A DNA stretch of 64,000 nt, taken from an uncultured bacterium (GTDB lineage Bacteria; Patescibacteriota; Gracilibacteria; Absconditabacterales; Absconditicoccaceae). Every line of letters starts with the position of its first letter. Within the stretch, counting starts at the first letter, position 1. The notes beneath the pieces are model-generated. The model searched no databases, was not told the origin of the DNA, and saw only the letters and a program-made list of their open reading frames with translations. A program made the position numbers and the translations under genes. The stretch lies in the NCBI GenBank assembly GCA_946405785.1, contig CAMJIH010000001.1, positions 62,001 through 126,000 on the forward strand. Direction: 5' to 3'. Positions 44,530 through 55,967 of the stretch are shown here, piece after piece.

Positions 44530-44603
44530 TGGCACTAGGTAGACTCGAACCACCGACCTCGCCCTTATGAGAGGCGCGCTCTAACCTGCTGAGCTATAGT
44601 GCC
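44530..44603 (-). tRNA. tRNA with CAT anticodon (elongator Met or Ile2)
   Basis: Cloverleaf: acceptor GGCACTA/TAGTGCC with A73, D-stem GCTC/GAGC, anticodon loop CTCATAA, T-arm GGTGG-TTCGAGT-CTACC. CCA is not encoded, unlike tRNA-His here. The stem lacks the three G-C pairs of initiator tRNA. Whether it is Met or lysidine-modified Ile cannot be decided by eye. Confidence 0.9.
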
Positions 44604-44749
44604 ATCACACATATTAAAAAAAATATGAGACTGATATGTCTTATAACTATTAGAAACTAAAAATCAACTGTTTTTCTTTAGAAAAAATCTCTTGCTATTT
44701 TTATTATAATCACTAGCAATTAATCTGAAATTTATATTAAAAAATCTAA

Positions 44750-45022
44750 ATGAGCATTACAGAAAAAGAGCTAGATCACCTAGCAACACTATGTAAATTA
44801 AAACTTAATACTGAAGAAAAAGAAAAATTCTTATGAAATATGGATAGCATTATAAATTTCTTAGATGCTTTAAAAGTTTCTAAAAAATCAGATTATAATG
44901 AATGAAAAAAACTAAATTGTTTCAATTCTTGAGCATCATTTGAAAATCCGAAAAAACTATTAGAAAATAGTGCTCATCAAAAATGAAGTTTAATTGGAGT
45001 AAAAACATCATTCAATAAATAA
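44750..45022 (+). CDS. gatC: Asp/Glu-tRNA amidotransferase subunit C
   Basis: 90 residues. The N-terminus ITEKELDHLATLCKLKLNTEEKEKF and INFLDAL are the GatC pattern, with the C-terminal tail that normally wraps between GatA and GatB. GatCAB converts misacylated Glu-tRNA-Gln or Asp-tRNA-Asn. gatA and gatB are not next to it. The SPFH-protein gene follows after 29 bases. Confidence 0.85.
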
Positions 45023-45051
45023 AGTTTTTTATTCTTAAAAATAATAATACC

Positions 45052-45804
45052 ATGGCACGAGGAATAATCGTCATTATCGCTTTCATTCTTTTAACAATGG
45101 TTAGAGTTGTTAATCAATATGAAAGAAAGGTTGTATTAACTCTATGAAAATTCAGTAGAGTATTAACTCCTTGATTAAACCTTATTATCCCTATTTTAGA
45201 ACAAACTATTAGTGTAGATATCAGAGAAAAGGCTGTAGACTTACCATCTCAAGAAGCTATGACTAAAGATAATATCGCTTGTTGAGTAAATGCAGTAATC
45301 TATTATAGAGTTAAAGAAGATCAAGTTGATAAAGCAGTACTTAATGTAAAGAATCTTGATTATGCTATGACTCAATTTGCTCTTACTACTATGAGAAATA
45401 TTGTTGGTCAATTTGAACTTGATGAATTATTAGCTAAGAGAGAAGAAGCTGCTGATAAAATTAAAACTATTGTAGATACAAAATCTGATTCTTGGGGAGT
45501 TGATATCCTATCTGTAGAATTAAAAGATATTAATATTCCTGATGATCTTAAAAGAACTATCTGAAAACAAGCTGAAGCTGAAAGAGAAAAGAGAGCTAAA
45601 ATTATCACATCTGAATGAGAATTAGCTAGTGCTGAAAATCTCAGAAAAGCTGCCGTTATGCTTGCTGAAGCACCAGGTGCTTTACACTTAAGAACTCTTC
45701 AATCTATTAATGATTTAAGTTCTGATCAATCTAATACAACTATTTGGATGATTCCTATGGAAGTATTAGAAGCTATTAAATGATTTTGAAATTCTTCAAA
45801 ATAA
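45052..45804 (+). CDS. SPFH/stomatin-like membrane protein
   Basis: A 250-residue slipin. A short N-terminal membrane segment (IIVIIAFILLTMV) is followed by the SPFH domain: NQYERKVVLTLGKFSRVLTPGLNLIIP, DIREKAVDLPSQEAMTKDN, and an AxLTTMRNIVGQFELDELLAKRE helix. A coiled-coil tail with EREKRAKIITSEGELASAENL follows, the stomatin signature. These proteins form membrane scaffolds and often work with NfeD or proteases; no NfeD partner is adjacent. It ends at a strong terminator. Confidence 0.92.
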
Positions 45805-45824
45805 TTAAAACGAACACAACAATA

Positions 45825-45854
45825 AAAATAAGAGTTCAAATGAACTCTTATTTT
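45825..45854. terminator. Bidirectional terminator
   Basis: AAAATAAGAGTTCA-AA-TGAACTCTTATTTT, a 14-bp perfect stem with two-base apex, between the SPFH gene and the convergent EnvC-like gene. Confidence 0.85.
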
Positions 45855-45869
45855 TTATTATTAAAGGAA

Positions 45870-47831
45870 TTAATTAACTGGAACTCATCAAATCTTTTTC
45901 ATAACTGATCAACTCATCATAGCACTAATTTCATTTCTTCATCCATTAGCTATTTCACCATTATCAACTCAATTAGGATTTGGAGCTATTCTGAATGGAT
46001 AATCTTCAGGGATATAGAATCATTTTATCTTTGAAAGACATTTTTGAACATTAGATTGCCAATTAATTGGACTAGATGCATAAATCTTTCAATCTTCATT
46101 ACCATATCTTGATAATTGTTTAATAGTGTGATAATTTCACAAATATTGATTATTTAATGTTAAAGGAATCAATCTTGCTCAGTTATAAGGATTATTATAA
46201 GCAACACGATCTCATCTATCGTTATTTCATACGTTACCGATGTTATTATCTGTAGATAAGAATCTTCCTAATGTAGATTCAGCAAATGCAATACAAATAA
46301 CCATATCTCTATCAATATTCGTTCACTTTACAACTTCATCCCAGAATGCTAGACTTCTATATGTTCATACAGCATATGAATTAAGAAATGTTTGTGCTCT
46401 AGCATCAACAGTATCTCATTTAATTAATGCCAAATTAGATACATCAATAGGTCTAATCATTTGGTCATTAAAATACTTTAAACGATATTCTTCAGGAAGT
46501 ACAGTATCTCTATCTTGTACAACACTTAAATCAAGAACAGTTAATGGATCAATAGCTACACCATCTTTAAAAAGAGAGAAAGTTAGATTAGCACCTTTTG
46601 AAATAAATCACGCTCATTGAGTTCAAGATTCTCATCAACTCTTTGCAATAACTTGTCCTCTTTTTACATAATCTCATTGTTCTACATAAATTGTACTAAG
46701 ATATGCATATGTAGAAACATATCAATCAGTGTGCATAATTAGTAACCAATTCAAATTTCAAACTCAATTATTTACATAATAAACAACACCATCTCTCATA
46801 GCATAAACAGGGGTTCATTGTTCAACTGATAATTTAATTGAGAAATTCTTAAATCCATATTCTCTTTCAAAAGCAGGATCTTTAAAGATAGTTAATATTT
46901 GAGTAATAGGATATGTTGGCCAAGCAACAGGGCTATTCTCATTATCAGAACTATCAACATGATGATTCAAATCTGCAATTTTTGTTAATAATCAATTAGT
47001 TCATAAATATTTTCTTTGAGCAATATCAGCAACCATTCAATTAATTAAATTATGCAATTTTCATTCATCTCATGCAGTATCAAAATCAATATAATCTTGT
47101 AATTTTTTCTCACTATATAATTGCATAAAACTCATAAGATATGCTCTCTTTTGATCTAATTTTTGCATTTCTGTTTTATAATAATCAAGAGACTTTTGAG
47201 CAGAAACTTTTAATTCAGTTAAACGTTTAACAGTCTCTGTTTTTTGTTGTTCTTGAGCTGAAGTCTTTTGAAGTAAAGTATTAATTTGATTCAAAAGAAT
47301 TCTTAATGTATCATCTCATGCCAACAATTGAGGCATAACATCAGATTTTACAAAAGTTTTTAACAAATCTACTTCATCTCAAGTATCATTATAAATTTCT
47401 CTTTCCATCTTATAAACCATAAAAAGAAGTTGACTAAGATATTTCTTTGCAACCTCTAAATGGTATTTAGTTTCATCCAAAATTTTTATATTTTTTTGCA
47501 ATTCTTCTCTAAACTTATATAGAGTTTGAATTGTTGTTGTCATCTTTTGAGTAGAAGCACTAATATCTTGGATTACTCTAACAATTTCTGTTCTTATCTC
47601 TTTATATTGTTCATCCATTTCTCAATTGTGATTTCCTTTTGATGCTTCATCCATTTCAGCTAATCTTTCTTTGAAAACAAGTAATGAATTTTTCAAACTT
47701 GAAACTTGTTCAATTGCATTTCTAAAAGAAATATCTTTCGAAAAATCAGAATCTGTAGAATCTCAAGCTGCAAAGCAAGGAGAAATAGAAAAAATCATAG
47801 TTAGAATCATTAAATACTTAATTTTTCACAT
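45870..47831 (-). CDS. EnvC-like protein: coiled coil, degenerate LytM, lysozyme-like tail
   Basis: 653 residues. Signal peptide (YLMILTMIFSISPCFAA), then a long coiled coil (about 35-270). An M23/LytM-type domain follows at about 330-440 (GTPVYAMRDGVVYYV, LLIMHTDGYVSTYAYLS, VEQGDYVKRGQVIAKSGG). The catalytic HxH strand of M23 is replaced by ANLTFSLF, so the peptidase is probably inactive. EnvC and NlpD relatives of this kind activate cell-wall amidases at division. A C-terminal domain (about 520-630) has ICIAFAESTLGRFLSTDNNIGNVGNND, as in lysozyme-like transglycosylases with a Glu in AES. Confidence 0.8.
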
Positions 47832-47890
47832 AGATATCTTCAATAAAATAAAAGATAACCTAAGTATACATAAAAAGAATAAAATTTAAA

Positions 47891-47996
47891 AAAAATAACC
47901 ACTATACATTACGATTATTGTGGCTATTTTTTCAGGAAAGTATTTATATATTGACAATATAAAAAAGAGTAAATATTTTATATATTACTCTTTTTT
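47891..47996 (-). terminator. Two tandem terminators
   Basis: Hairpin one is AAAAAAGAGTAA/TTACTCTTTTTT at 47961-47996. Hairpin two is AAAAATAGCCAC/GTGGTTATTTTT (minus strand, one G-U) at 47891-47931. Both follow the peptide-binding protein gene, insulating it from the EnvC-like gene. Confidence 0.75.
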
Positions 47997-47999
47997 ACT

Positions 48000-50213
48000 T
48001 TAATTAGATGGTTGAAGCAATCATGCAAAAGGATCTCATGAACTTTCATAATTTTGAACTGGTTCATACTCTCATGTATAAACTGGTTCATACTCTCATG
48101 TATAAACTTCTTCAACAACATTTCATGTTTCAATTTCTCAAGAAAGAACCTCAATATCATTACCCTCTTCTGATTCATTTCACTTAAAGAAATTTAAGTG
48201 TAAATCATCAAAAGACAATTCAATTTTATTCATAACATAAGAAACAAAATCTTTAACAGCTAATAATTTTGAGAAATCAAGATTCTTTGACCTAATCAAA
48301 GACACATGATCATACAAATAATTTCTCCAATTATATTCATACAAGAAACCAGTTGTTCACAAAGCAGAATCTACAAATTCAGCCTTTAAGTTAACAAATG
48401 AATAAGGGTATCCGACAATTACAAATGGCATATCTTGAGCATAAATTGCATTAATTTGACCCAAAATCTCATCCTTTTGAGAAGCCTTTGTATATTGTTT
48501 AAACAAACTTGTTAGATTTGGATTAGTATACAATGATGGATTAACCAAAGCATCACTTGTTGTAAGGATTCTTAATACATCTTTCTTCATTCAAAGATTA
48601 ATAGTATTCAACATAATATCATAATCCTCCATAATAAGTTTTGCCTCCAAAGCTTCTGGTGAACTTACTTGTTCAAACATAAAGTTTTCAATAATTCACG
48701 CATCCTCTAATATTTTCTTAAACTGTTTTATAGAAAAATTAGATTCAAGATTATTATAATAAACAACTTTTATCTTCCAATCATTCTGAGAATCAGGCTC
48801 TTGTGATCATTCAATGTTAATCATATACAAATCAATATTAGCAATTGTATAAGTTTTTCATTTAATCGTTCATACAATAGTATATTGATTAAGTCATTGA
48901 TTTAAGTTCTTTCAAACCTCCAATGGATAAACAATTTTCTTATCAGTTTTCTTATAATTTTTGGGACTAAATTGATTTCACTTAGTATCAGTTACTTTAA
49001 TATTTTCAAATTGATTAGAGAATCTAATTTCAAAATCAAAGTTCTCTGTTCTTGTAGGAGTATAGAAAATAAATTTTCTCTCTACTCAATTAATACTAAT
49101 AGGCGTCTTTAAAACTTGTACTCCACTATCTTCCAATTCCTGTTTTCATACTCATTCATCTTTTTCTGTTAATGAAACACGATTAATAAATTCCTTAATA
49201 TTACTTCCATCTGAATAAAATGATGTTAACAATGGTTCTCTATACATTTTAAGGAACTTTCCATATTCATCTCAAACATAGAATTTAGCATTTATTAATC
49301 CACCTAATGCTCTTCTCAATCTAACTTTCATTTTAGGAGACTTAGTATTGAAGAAAAAACTAAGCATATCACTTCTAATTATATTTCTTCTTTCGTAATC
49401 TCATAATTGAAGTTGATGAGCATACATATCAACAATTCTATTTCACTCTTCTATTACAGATTTTGAAAATACTTCAAAGTTATCATAATTCTTAATCTGA
49501 TAATATCACAAATTAGTATCTTCACATCCCATCAAATTAAATACTAAGCTTTGATCATCATTAGATTTAGGCTGTAATTTACCACAAGAACTAGTTATTG
49601 GAGCTGCTGCAAAAGCTCAGATATAATCACCGTATACAGCAGATCACAAAATATGATTAGGTAAAATATAGTTTGTGAAGAAATAATTATTATCTGTTGT
49701 ACTTGTTGGGAATATAACCTTAATACGTCATTCTTCTTTTTCTATTTTTAAACTTTGATATGATGTCAAAGACTTAATATCCCAAGCATTTTGACGAATA
49801 ATCTTATCATAAGTAAAGAAAACATCATCAATTGACCAAGGAGTACCATCAGACCATTGTTTTCATGTTCCCTCAACTGAAACATAATAAGTTTGATAAT
49901 CTTGGGTTATTATCTTACAATTAGTTCATTCCAATCAATCCTCATTAAGAGTGTTATAATCTATACAAGCATCAAATAAAAAAGACTGATAAAAAACACT
50001 TTGTCAGTCATTTTTTAAATAAGGCAAATAAGATATTTGATCGAAAATAGCTTCAACAAACGTTCATCATTTTTTATTTACAACTTCTCAATTATCACTA
50101 ACAAATTGATAACAAAGAATTGATGTAATAAGAACCCGAAAACCACAAACCACGAAGAAAAGATAGGTCAAAATTCTCTTAGGAGAACTAGATTCATATG
50201 AACGATACCACAT
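48000..50213 (-). CDS. Family 5 extracellular solute (peptide)-binding protein
   Basis: 737 residues with an N-terminal TM anchor (about 15-35) and an SBP_bac_5 (DppA/OppA-like) domain. Marks include the N-terminal TFVEAIFDQISYLPYL, the WSDGTPWSIDDVFFTYDKI signature (usual F-S-D-G-x-P-x-T-A-x-D-V), and SPKMKVRLRRAL. The C-terminus has an acidic tail with two copies of YTGEYEPV encoded by a 24-bp repeat. It probably captures peptides outside the cell and passes them to an ABC importer not in this window. Its start overlaps the secG stop by 1 base (TAATG), so it is translated from the secG mRNA. Confidence 0.85.
48061..48108. repeat. 24-bp tandem repeat, two copies
   Basis: Unit GGTTCATACTCTCATG plus TATAAACT, exact in both copies, inside the binding-protein gene. 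Each copy encodes YTGEYEPV on the minus strand, where the TGA inside the motif is glycine. Confidence 0.9.
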
Positions 50214-50446
50214 TATTTAACATAAGGATAAACCACAACAATGGCAACAAAAAGTATAGCACAACATAATGATATGATTTTTAATTTTCATTCCATTGTT
50301 TTTTTGCTTCAATATTCATTACTTCATCCAGCAGAAGCTCAACCAATTCACATACCAATACCTCCTCATTTTGGAGATTGAAGAAGAACGCTTCATACAA
50401 ATATAATTCCAATGATAATCATCAATGCAACCAAAACTGTTCTCAT
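50213..50446 (-). CDS. secG: Protein translocase subunit SecG
   Basis: 77 residues with two TM helices (about 3-22 and 54-73) joined by a Gly/Ser-rich loop. SVLLQSPKGGGIGMGIGGAS is the SecG signature. Of 13 glycines, 7 are TGA, 3 GGA and 3 GGT, a clear sample of the recoded usage. SecG assists SecYE/SecA in export; secD is also in this window. Being joined to the binding-protein gene in one transcript is unusual. Confidence 0.9.
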
Positions 50447-50554
50447 TTTAGATAACAAACAAAAAATAAAGAGTTTTCATAACAAGTTGAGTTTAAGGAT
50501 TTACAAATAAAATTCAAGCTATCACAAACACTAAAAAATATCAAATGAAATGCC

Positions 50555-50584
50555 TTGAAAAAAAGACTATTGTCTTTATATATA
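50555..50584 (+). promoter_or_regulatory. Candidate promoter of rsmI
   Basis: TTGAAA (50555-50560), 18-bp spacer, TATATA (50579-50584); start codon at 50613. Confidence 0.4.
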
Positions 50585-50612
50585 CTACATATATTTTATT
50601 ATTCAAAATACC

Positions 50613-51287
50613 ATGCTCTATCTTATTCCTACGCCAATTTGAAATACAGATGATATCACCATCAGAGCATTAAATCTACTAAAAGAATTACCCATTCTAA
50701 TTTGTGAAGATACGAGAACAACAAAAAAATTACTTAACATTCTCAATATATGATACGAGAACAAACAATTTTTCTCTTTAACAAGTTTTACAGATAAAGG
50801 AAAATTAAACCACTATCTTAACCTATTAAAAGAGAATGATATATGAATGGTATCAGACGCATGAACTCCATGATTATCTGATCCAGGAAAACAACTTATC
50901 CAAATATGTGTAGAAAACAATCTTCCATATACTATCCTACCATGAGCAAACGCATTAGTTCCTGCTGTTGTATGATCATGATTTGATACCTCATCATTTT
51001 GTTATATATGATTTTTACCACAAAAAAAAGGAAGACAAACAGCATTAAAAGAATGTATTCAAAGAGATATACCAACATTCTTTTATGAATCTGTTCATAG
51101 AATAGAAAAGCTTATCAAAGAACTAGATGAACTCAATTATTCTTGAAAAATATCAATGACAAGAGAAATTAGTAAACTCTTTGAAGAACATATTACCTGT
51201 ACTTTTGAAGAATTAAAAACCAAAATAGAGAAAAAAGAAATACAAATAAAAGGTGAATTTGTTATTGGATTATATCCAATAAAATAA
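50613..51287 (+). CDS. rsmI: 16S rRNA 2'-O-ribose C1402 methyltransferase
   Basis: 224 residues of the SAM-dependent tetrapyrrole-methylase fold. MLYLIPTPIGNTDDIT is the RsmI start (usual xPTPIGNLxDI). CEDTRTTKKLL, GMVSDAGTPGLSDPG and TILPGANALVPAVVGSGF are the diagnostic motifs; most of their glycines are TGA. It methylates C1402 in the ribosomal decoding centre. It is slightly short because the usual C-terminal domain is reduced. Confidence 0.92.
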
Positions 51288-51380
51288 AAAGATGTCAAGT
51301 TTTTGTTTGAATTAGCATCATAAATCAATATCTTAAAACAAATAAAAAAACTATATGTGTTTTAAATATGGATATATGCA

Positions 51381-52400
51381 ATGTATTCTCTTTATCAAAG
51401 TCCAATTCGAAAGACACTTCAAATAGATATCTATAAAAAACAATACGGTTTTGTTAATCTTTTCTGAAAAGACTATTTTTATCTTATCAAAGAGAAAAAA
51501 ATCTGACCATTTAAGTTCAGAGAATTCCAAATAATGGGATTACAGATACCCGAAGACAATTGGAATATGGTAAGGAAAGAACTAAAAAAGCTAAAAAAAC
51601 AATTCTGAAAAAATCGATGAAATATATTCTTTCAACTCGGTATTGTTAACGAAATAACAAGTTTTGATAATGCTTGGGCAAGAGAACAAAACATTGTAGG
51701 AAAAGTAAGATGAATGAGGCTTCGTACAAGAGAGATAGTAAAAAAAGAAACAGGGTTAAAAGTTTCTTTTAAAGAGAACATGCCCCAAACAACAATACTA
51801 ATCAATCTTAAAAAAACTGATGAAGAATTATTAAAAGAGATGAATAATGGTTGTGCAGACAGAGTAAAAAAAGCGATAAAAAAAGGAGTTATAGTTAGAG
51901 AATGAAACCTTTATGATTACGATGTTTTCTTTGATAAATGGCAAATAACTGCATGATGAAAAGGTTTCTCAACAATAACAAGATCTCAATATGATAAACT
52001 CATTAGAATTCTAACGAAAACAAAAAGATGAAACATGTTTGTTTCTGAATTAGAATGAGATATCATTGCTTGAAGTATTTGTCTATTCCATGAAAAAAAT
52101 ATTGTATATCTTTATGGATTTACAGATAGAAAATATACAAATCTCTGAGGACATCATTACTTAAAATACTGAATGTTTGAATGGGCAAGAGATCATGGAT
52201 TCCAATTCTGTGATTTAATGTGAGGAGCTCCAACATGATTTCCAGATCATCCTCTAGTCTGAGTTAGTAAATTTAAAGAATCTTTATGAGGAATGAAATG
52301 TGAATACTATTGAAATTTTGATTTAGTATTAAATCCTCTCCTATATTATTCATTTAAGTTTCTTACTTGGCTAAAAAATAAAATTAAAAAAGAACATTAA
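51381..52400 (+). CDS. FemX/FemAB-like peptidoglycan aminoacyltransferase
   Basis: 339 residues with the FemAB GNAT-like fold: TTILINLKKTDEELLKEMN and RVKKAIKKGVIV match the FemX helix region, and LYGFTDRKYTNLGGHHYLKYGMFEWARDHGFQFCDLMGGAP is the conserved C-terminal core. The family moves an amino acid from aminoacyl-tRNA to the lipid II stem peptide; Gly, Ala or Ser depends on the member. If glycine were used here, it would compete with translation for tRNA-Gly in a UGA=Gly cell (speculation). It ends at a terminator shared with secD. Confidence 0.87.
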
Positions 52401-52425
52401 TTATTCAAAGAATACTACTTATAAA

Positions 52426-52451
52426 AAAACATCTCCAATAGGAGATGTTTT
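52426..52451. terminator. Bidirectional terminator
   Basis: AAAACATCTCC-AATA-GGAGATGTTTT, an 11-bp stem between the convergent FemX-like gene and secD. Confidence 0.85.
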
Positions 52452-52475
52452 TATTATATTACTAAATATGGTTTA

Positions 52476-54695
52476 TTAATCTTTTCTTCCTCTATAAACA
52501 GTCTCTAACATTTCTTCAATAAATGGAACATTAACACATAGAGTCAAAAGAGCTGTCAAAACGATCATAGAACCAAATCACTTAAACATATTAATACCAT
52601 AAGCAAATAGCAATATTCAGATTAATAATGTTGAGATTTGACCATCTCTAATAGCTGACCAACTTCTCTTTCTAGCAGATTTTATAGCTGATAGATAAGT
52701 CTTCCCTTCTTTAACTTCTTCATTCATTCTTTCAAATACAAGGATATTTGCATCAACAGCCATACCAATAGAAAGGATAATTGCAGCAATTCCACTTAAT
52801 GAAAGAGCATAATCAATTAACTTTAAGATAGCAGCAAGAACAACGATAAACATAATCATTGTAGCAGCTGTTACGATAGCCTTTCTTATTCCATATATAA
52901 AGAAGATATAAAGGACAATTGCCAAGATACCAACAAGTGTAGCAATTAAAGCTCATTGGAATGCATAATCTCATAATGATGGACTAACCTTCTCTTCTTG
53001 TAAAAGAATCAAAGGAGCAGGCATATTTCAAGAATTTAATTCTTTAGCAGTTTCTTGTGCTCTCTCTTTGTCAAATCCTCAAGAAATTTGAGCTCTACCA
53101 TCACAAATTCTTGTTTGGATTGTAGCGATTGTTGCAGGAACTCATCAAATAAATATTCCCATACTTCTACCAATATTATTTGAAGTTACTTCACAAAAGA
53201 TATCTTTTCATGCTCCATTAAATTCAATACCAACACTTGGTTCTCATAATTGTGTAGTTTCAGGTCTTGCAAATGAGAAATAAGCTCAGTTCAATGGACT
53301 ACCATCATTTCCTTGTGCTATTTTCCATAACATTCTATCTTGAACAAAGATTTCATCAATAGTATATATTGTTTGATTCTTTAATGTATCCTCGAATACA
53401 ACTGAATCTTCAATACTATCAATTTCAACAAAAGAATATACACTTTCACCTTCTTCCTTAACATCTTCTGTATATACAACATAAGTTGAAGTTGCAGCTG
53501 AATAAACTTTTGCTTCTTTAAGAGCTGGATCAAATTCTCCAACGTATGATTCTATATTTTCTTCAGTTAGATAACCATTTGCTAATTCACTTCATGTTTG
53601 AATAACAGCCTCTGGATTAGCTTGCAATACTGATTGAACAGAAGCTACCAAAGCATCAAAATCTGAATCTATTTGTTCAATTTCTTCATCAGTCTTTCAT
53701 AATGTTGATTCCTTATCTAATTGAATGATTCTAACTTTATATGCTTTTTTATCTGCATCAACTGATGATCATAAATTATACATTAATTTATTTCACTCAA
53801 TTTTATATTCACCTTCTGCAATACCATTATCATCTTTTTCATCAGCAACTTTATATGTTAATCATAATTGATTAGCTACAGATACAATATCAGATGGAGA
53901 ATATGATGTTTTTTCTTGAGCATCTCTTCATGTAACACGGAATACTAAGAAACCATCAACATTTTCACTAGATATACTTCCATCTTCTGCTTGAGAAAGA
54001 GATGTTGTATATGTTCATTCTATAAGATTAGAAACTTGATTAAGTGGAATAGAATTTAAAGTATCTACATTTTCTTTATATATTTCAGGAAGCTCAGACA
54101 ATGTTCATGAAATAGTATAAGCATAAATATTTTCAGATGCTTTATTTTCATAATTTTCAACCATTTTATCAGGATTTAGAACAGCTTCAGCTCTTATCTT
54201 CTCAGCCAATTGCTTTCTTTGTGCAATAGTTTCTGGAGTTACATCATCATCGTTAGCTAATCTGAATTCCAATTCAACAGTCTTTCCAATAATTTCCTTA
54301 GCTTGATCAAGATCAGCAACACCTCATATTTCAACAACAACTTGAGATTCATCAGCCAACTTTTGAATATAAGATTTATAATCACTTACTCATAATGAAG
54401 AAATTCTTGTATCAATATTTCTTAGAATAACTTCTTCTATACTTTTCTTTGCAGCAACTAAATCTGAAGCTGAATAAATTTCTTCATACTTGCTATAATC
54501 TATTTTATAAACAAGTTTTGTTCATCAAGAGATATCCAATCACTTTCTAAAATAATTAACTCAATCTTTTGTAATAATCCAATCTCTTTCGAAAGTTTCT
54601 TTATTAAATGTTCTACCAACAAATAAAACAAAGAAAAGACAGATTATAAAAACACAAGCAAATACAATTCTCCTTGTTGTCCAAAATCCTTTCAT
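52476..54695 (-). CDS. secD: Protein translocase subunit SecD
   Basis: 739 residues, somewhat long for SecD. One TM near the N-terminus (IVFACVFIICLFFVLFVG) is followed by a large exported P1 region, with the GTKLVYKIDY strand at its start and the IGWVPATIATIQTRI region. Five TMs near the C-terminus contain LSGIAAIILSIGMAVDANILVFER, the SecD/SecF signature (GMAVDANILIFER). SecD uses the proton motive force to complete export. secF is not adjacent in this window. It is probably essential for the many exported proteins here. Confidence 0.93.
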
Positions 54696-54816
54696 ACTAC
54701 ACATAAAAAATATCTAAAAATAACGATTAGAAATATATAGTTTTTGATTATGAATACAAGTGAATCTTGACAAAGAAAAAAGTATTTATTATAAACGTTT
54801 TACCTTAATATAAGTA

Positions 54817-55863
54817 TTATTGAATAGAGAAAACTATTCAATCATGATCAGATCAATCAACATGAACTTTCCTAAAATCTGCAACATGGATATTATTACT
54901 AACAAAAATATGATCAATATGGCTCCAAATAATTGGGAAATATCAAACATATTCTCTAAACCATTCTGGTAAGAAATCAAAATCATCATGAATCTTTAAC
55001 ATTTCAGCTCAATTCCATGAGAAGAATGCAGCTTTAGATCTAGTAATATTCTCAAATAATGGGAAAGATTGAGCGAATCTTTTATAAAAGATAGACCAAG
55101 GACTAACATTAAAATCACCTAACATAATAATCTTTGAATCTTTATCTCTATATTCCTCATGTTGAGTATAATAATCTTTCTTAATTGTAATTAATTGCTG
55201 ATTTCTCTTTTGAAAATCAAAATCAGTTACTGGAGAACTTGTATGTACAAGATAAAAATAATATTTTTCATTATTCTTTTCTATCATATAATACCCATAT
55301 TTCCAAGAATCTTCTTGTACAAATTCAGTATTAAAATTAGTTATAGGATATTTACTGATAACAACACTACCACCATAAATTTTTGACCAATTTGTTTTAT
55401 CATAATATTTATATGATTTAGCAGCAAAATCTTTTAATGCCTTTTCGTGATCATCAGAAAATTCAACAAACATTACAGCATCTGGATTTTCTTGTTCAAT
55501 TAAATTAATTATTCATGAAAAGTTTTTATTATCTTTATAAATATTGGCATACATAATTTTCATTGGATCTCACAACCCTTCAACAACAAAATCTTGGTTA
55601 TAAAAAATTCTGAATTCTGAAAAATATAAAAAGAAAACAATTCAACAAAGAATAAGAAATATAGGAGAATACTTAACACTTAAAGGAACTATAACTTTCT
55701 TTGTAAATATTTTTTTTCAGACCAAAACAAGCCAATAAATTACCATAAGCAACAAAATTCCTCAAATATATGGCAAAAAACTTATTATCAATTCTGATAT
55801 ATACGCTTCTCTATAAAAATAAAGAAAAGAAAAACCTATTAAGCACAATAAAGTAAAAAACAT
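54817..55863 (-). CDS. Membrane-bound EEP-family hydrolase
   Basis: 348 residues. Three hydrophobic segments (about 1-18, 25-45 and 60-80) are followed by an endonuclease/exonuclease/phosphatase domain. Active-site motifs are ADAVMFVEFSDDHEKAL-like (PDAVMFVEFSD, catalytic Glu), IIMLGDFNVSPWS (Asp/Asn), SHIDHIFVS and the final SDHDGIVF (His). The family includes nucleases and lipid phosphatases; an outward-facing domain could act on extracellular nucleic acids, useful for nucleotide salvage (inference). Confidence 0.85.
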
Positions 55864-55924
55864 TTTTTATTTATTAATGATAAACATGGTTACTATATTT
55901 TTTCCTCTCAATATTTCAAATTAA

Positions 55925-55952
55925 AAAATCTCCCCGATGATGAGGAGATTTT
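55925..55952 (-). terminator. Terminator of the repeat-protein gene
   Basis: AAAATCTCC / GGAGATTTT, nine pairs with a 10-base loop, 16 bases past the stop at 55968. Confidence 0.8.
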
Positions 55953-55967
55953 ATAAATAGATAACTA

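Noticed and set aside
44530-44603. Suppressor tRNA reading UGA.
   Set aside because: The anticodon is CAT, not TCA; no tRNA-Gly(UCA) is in this window.
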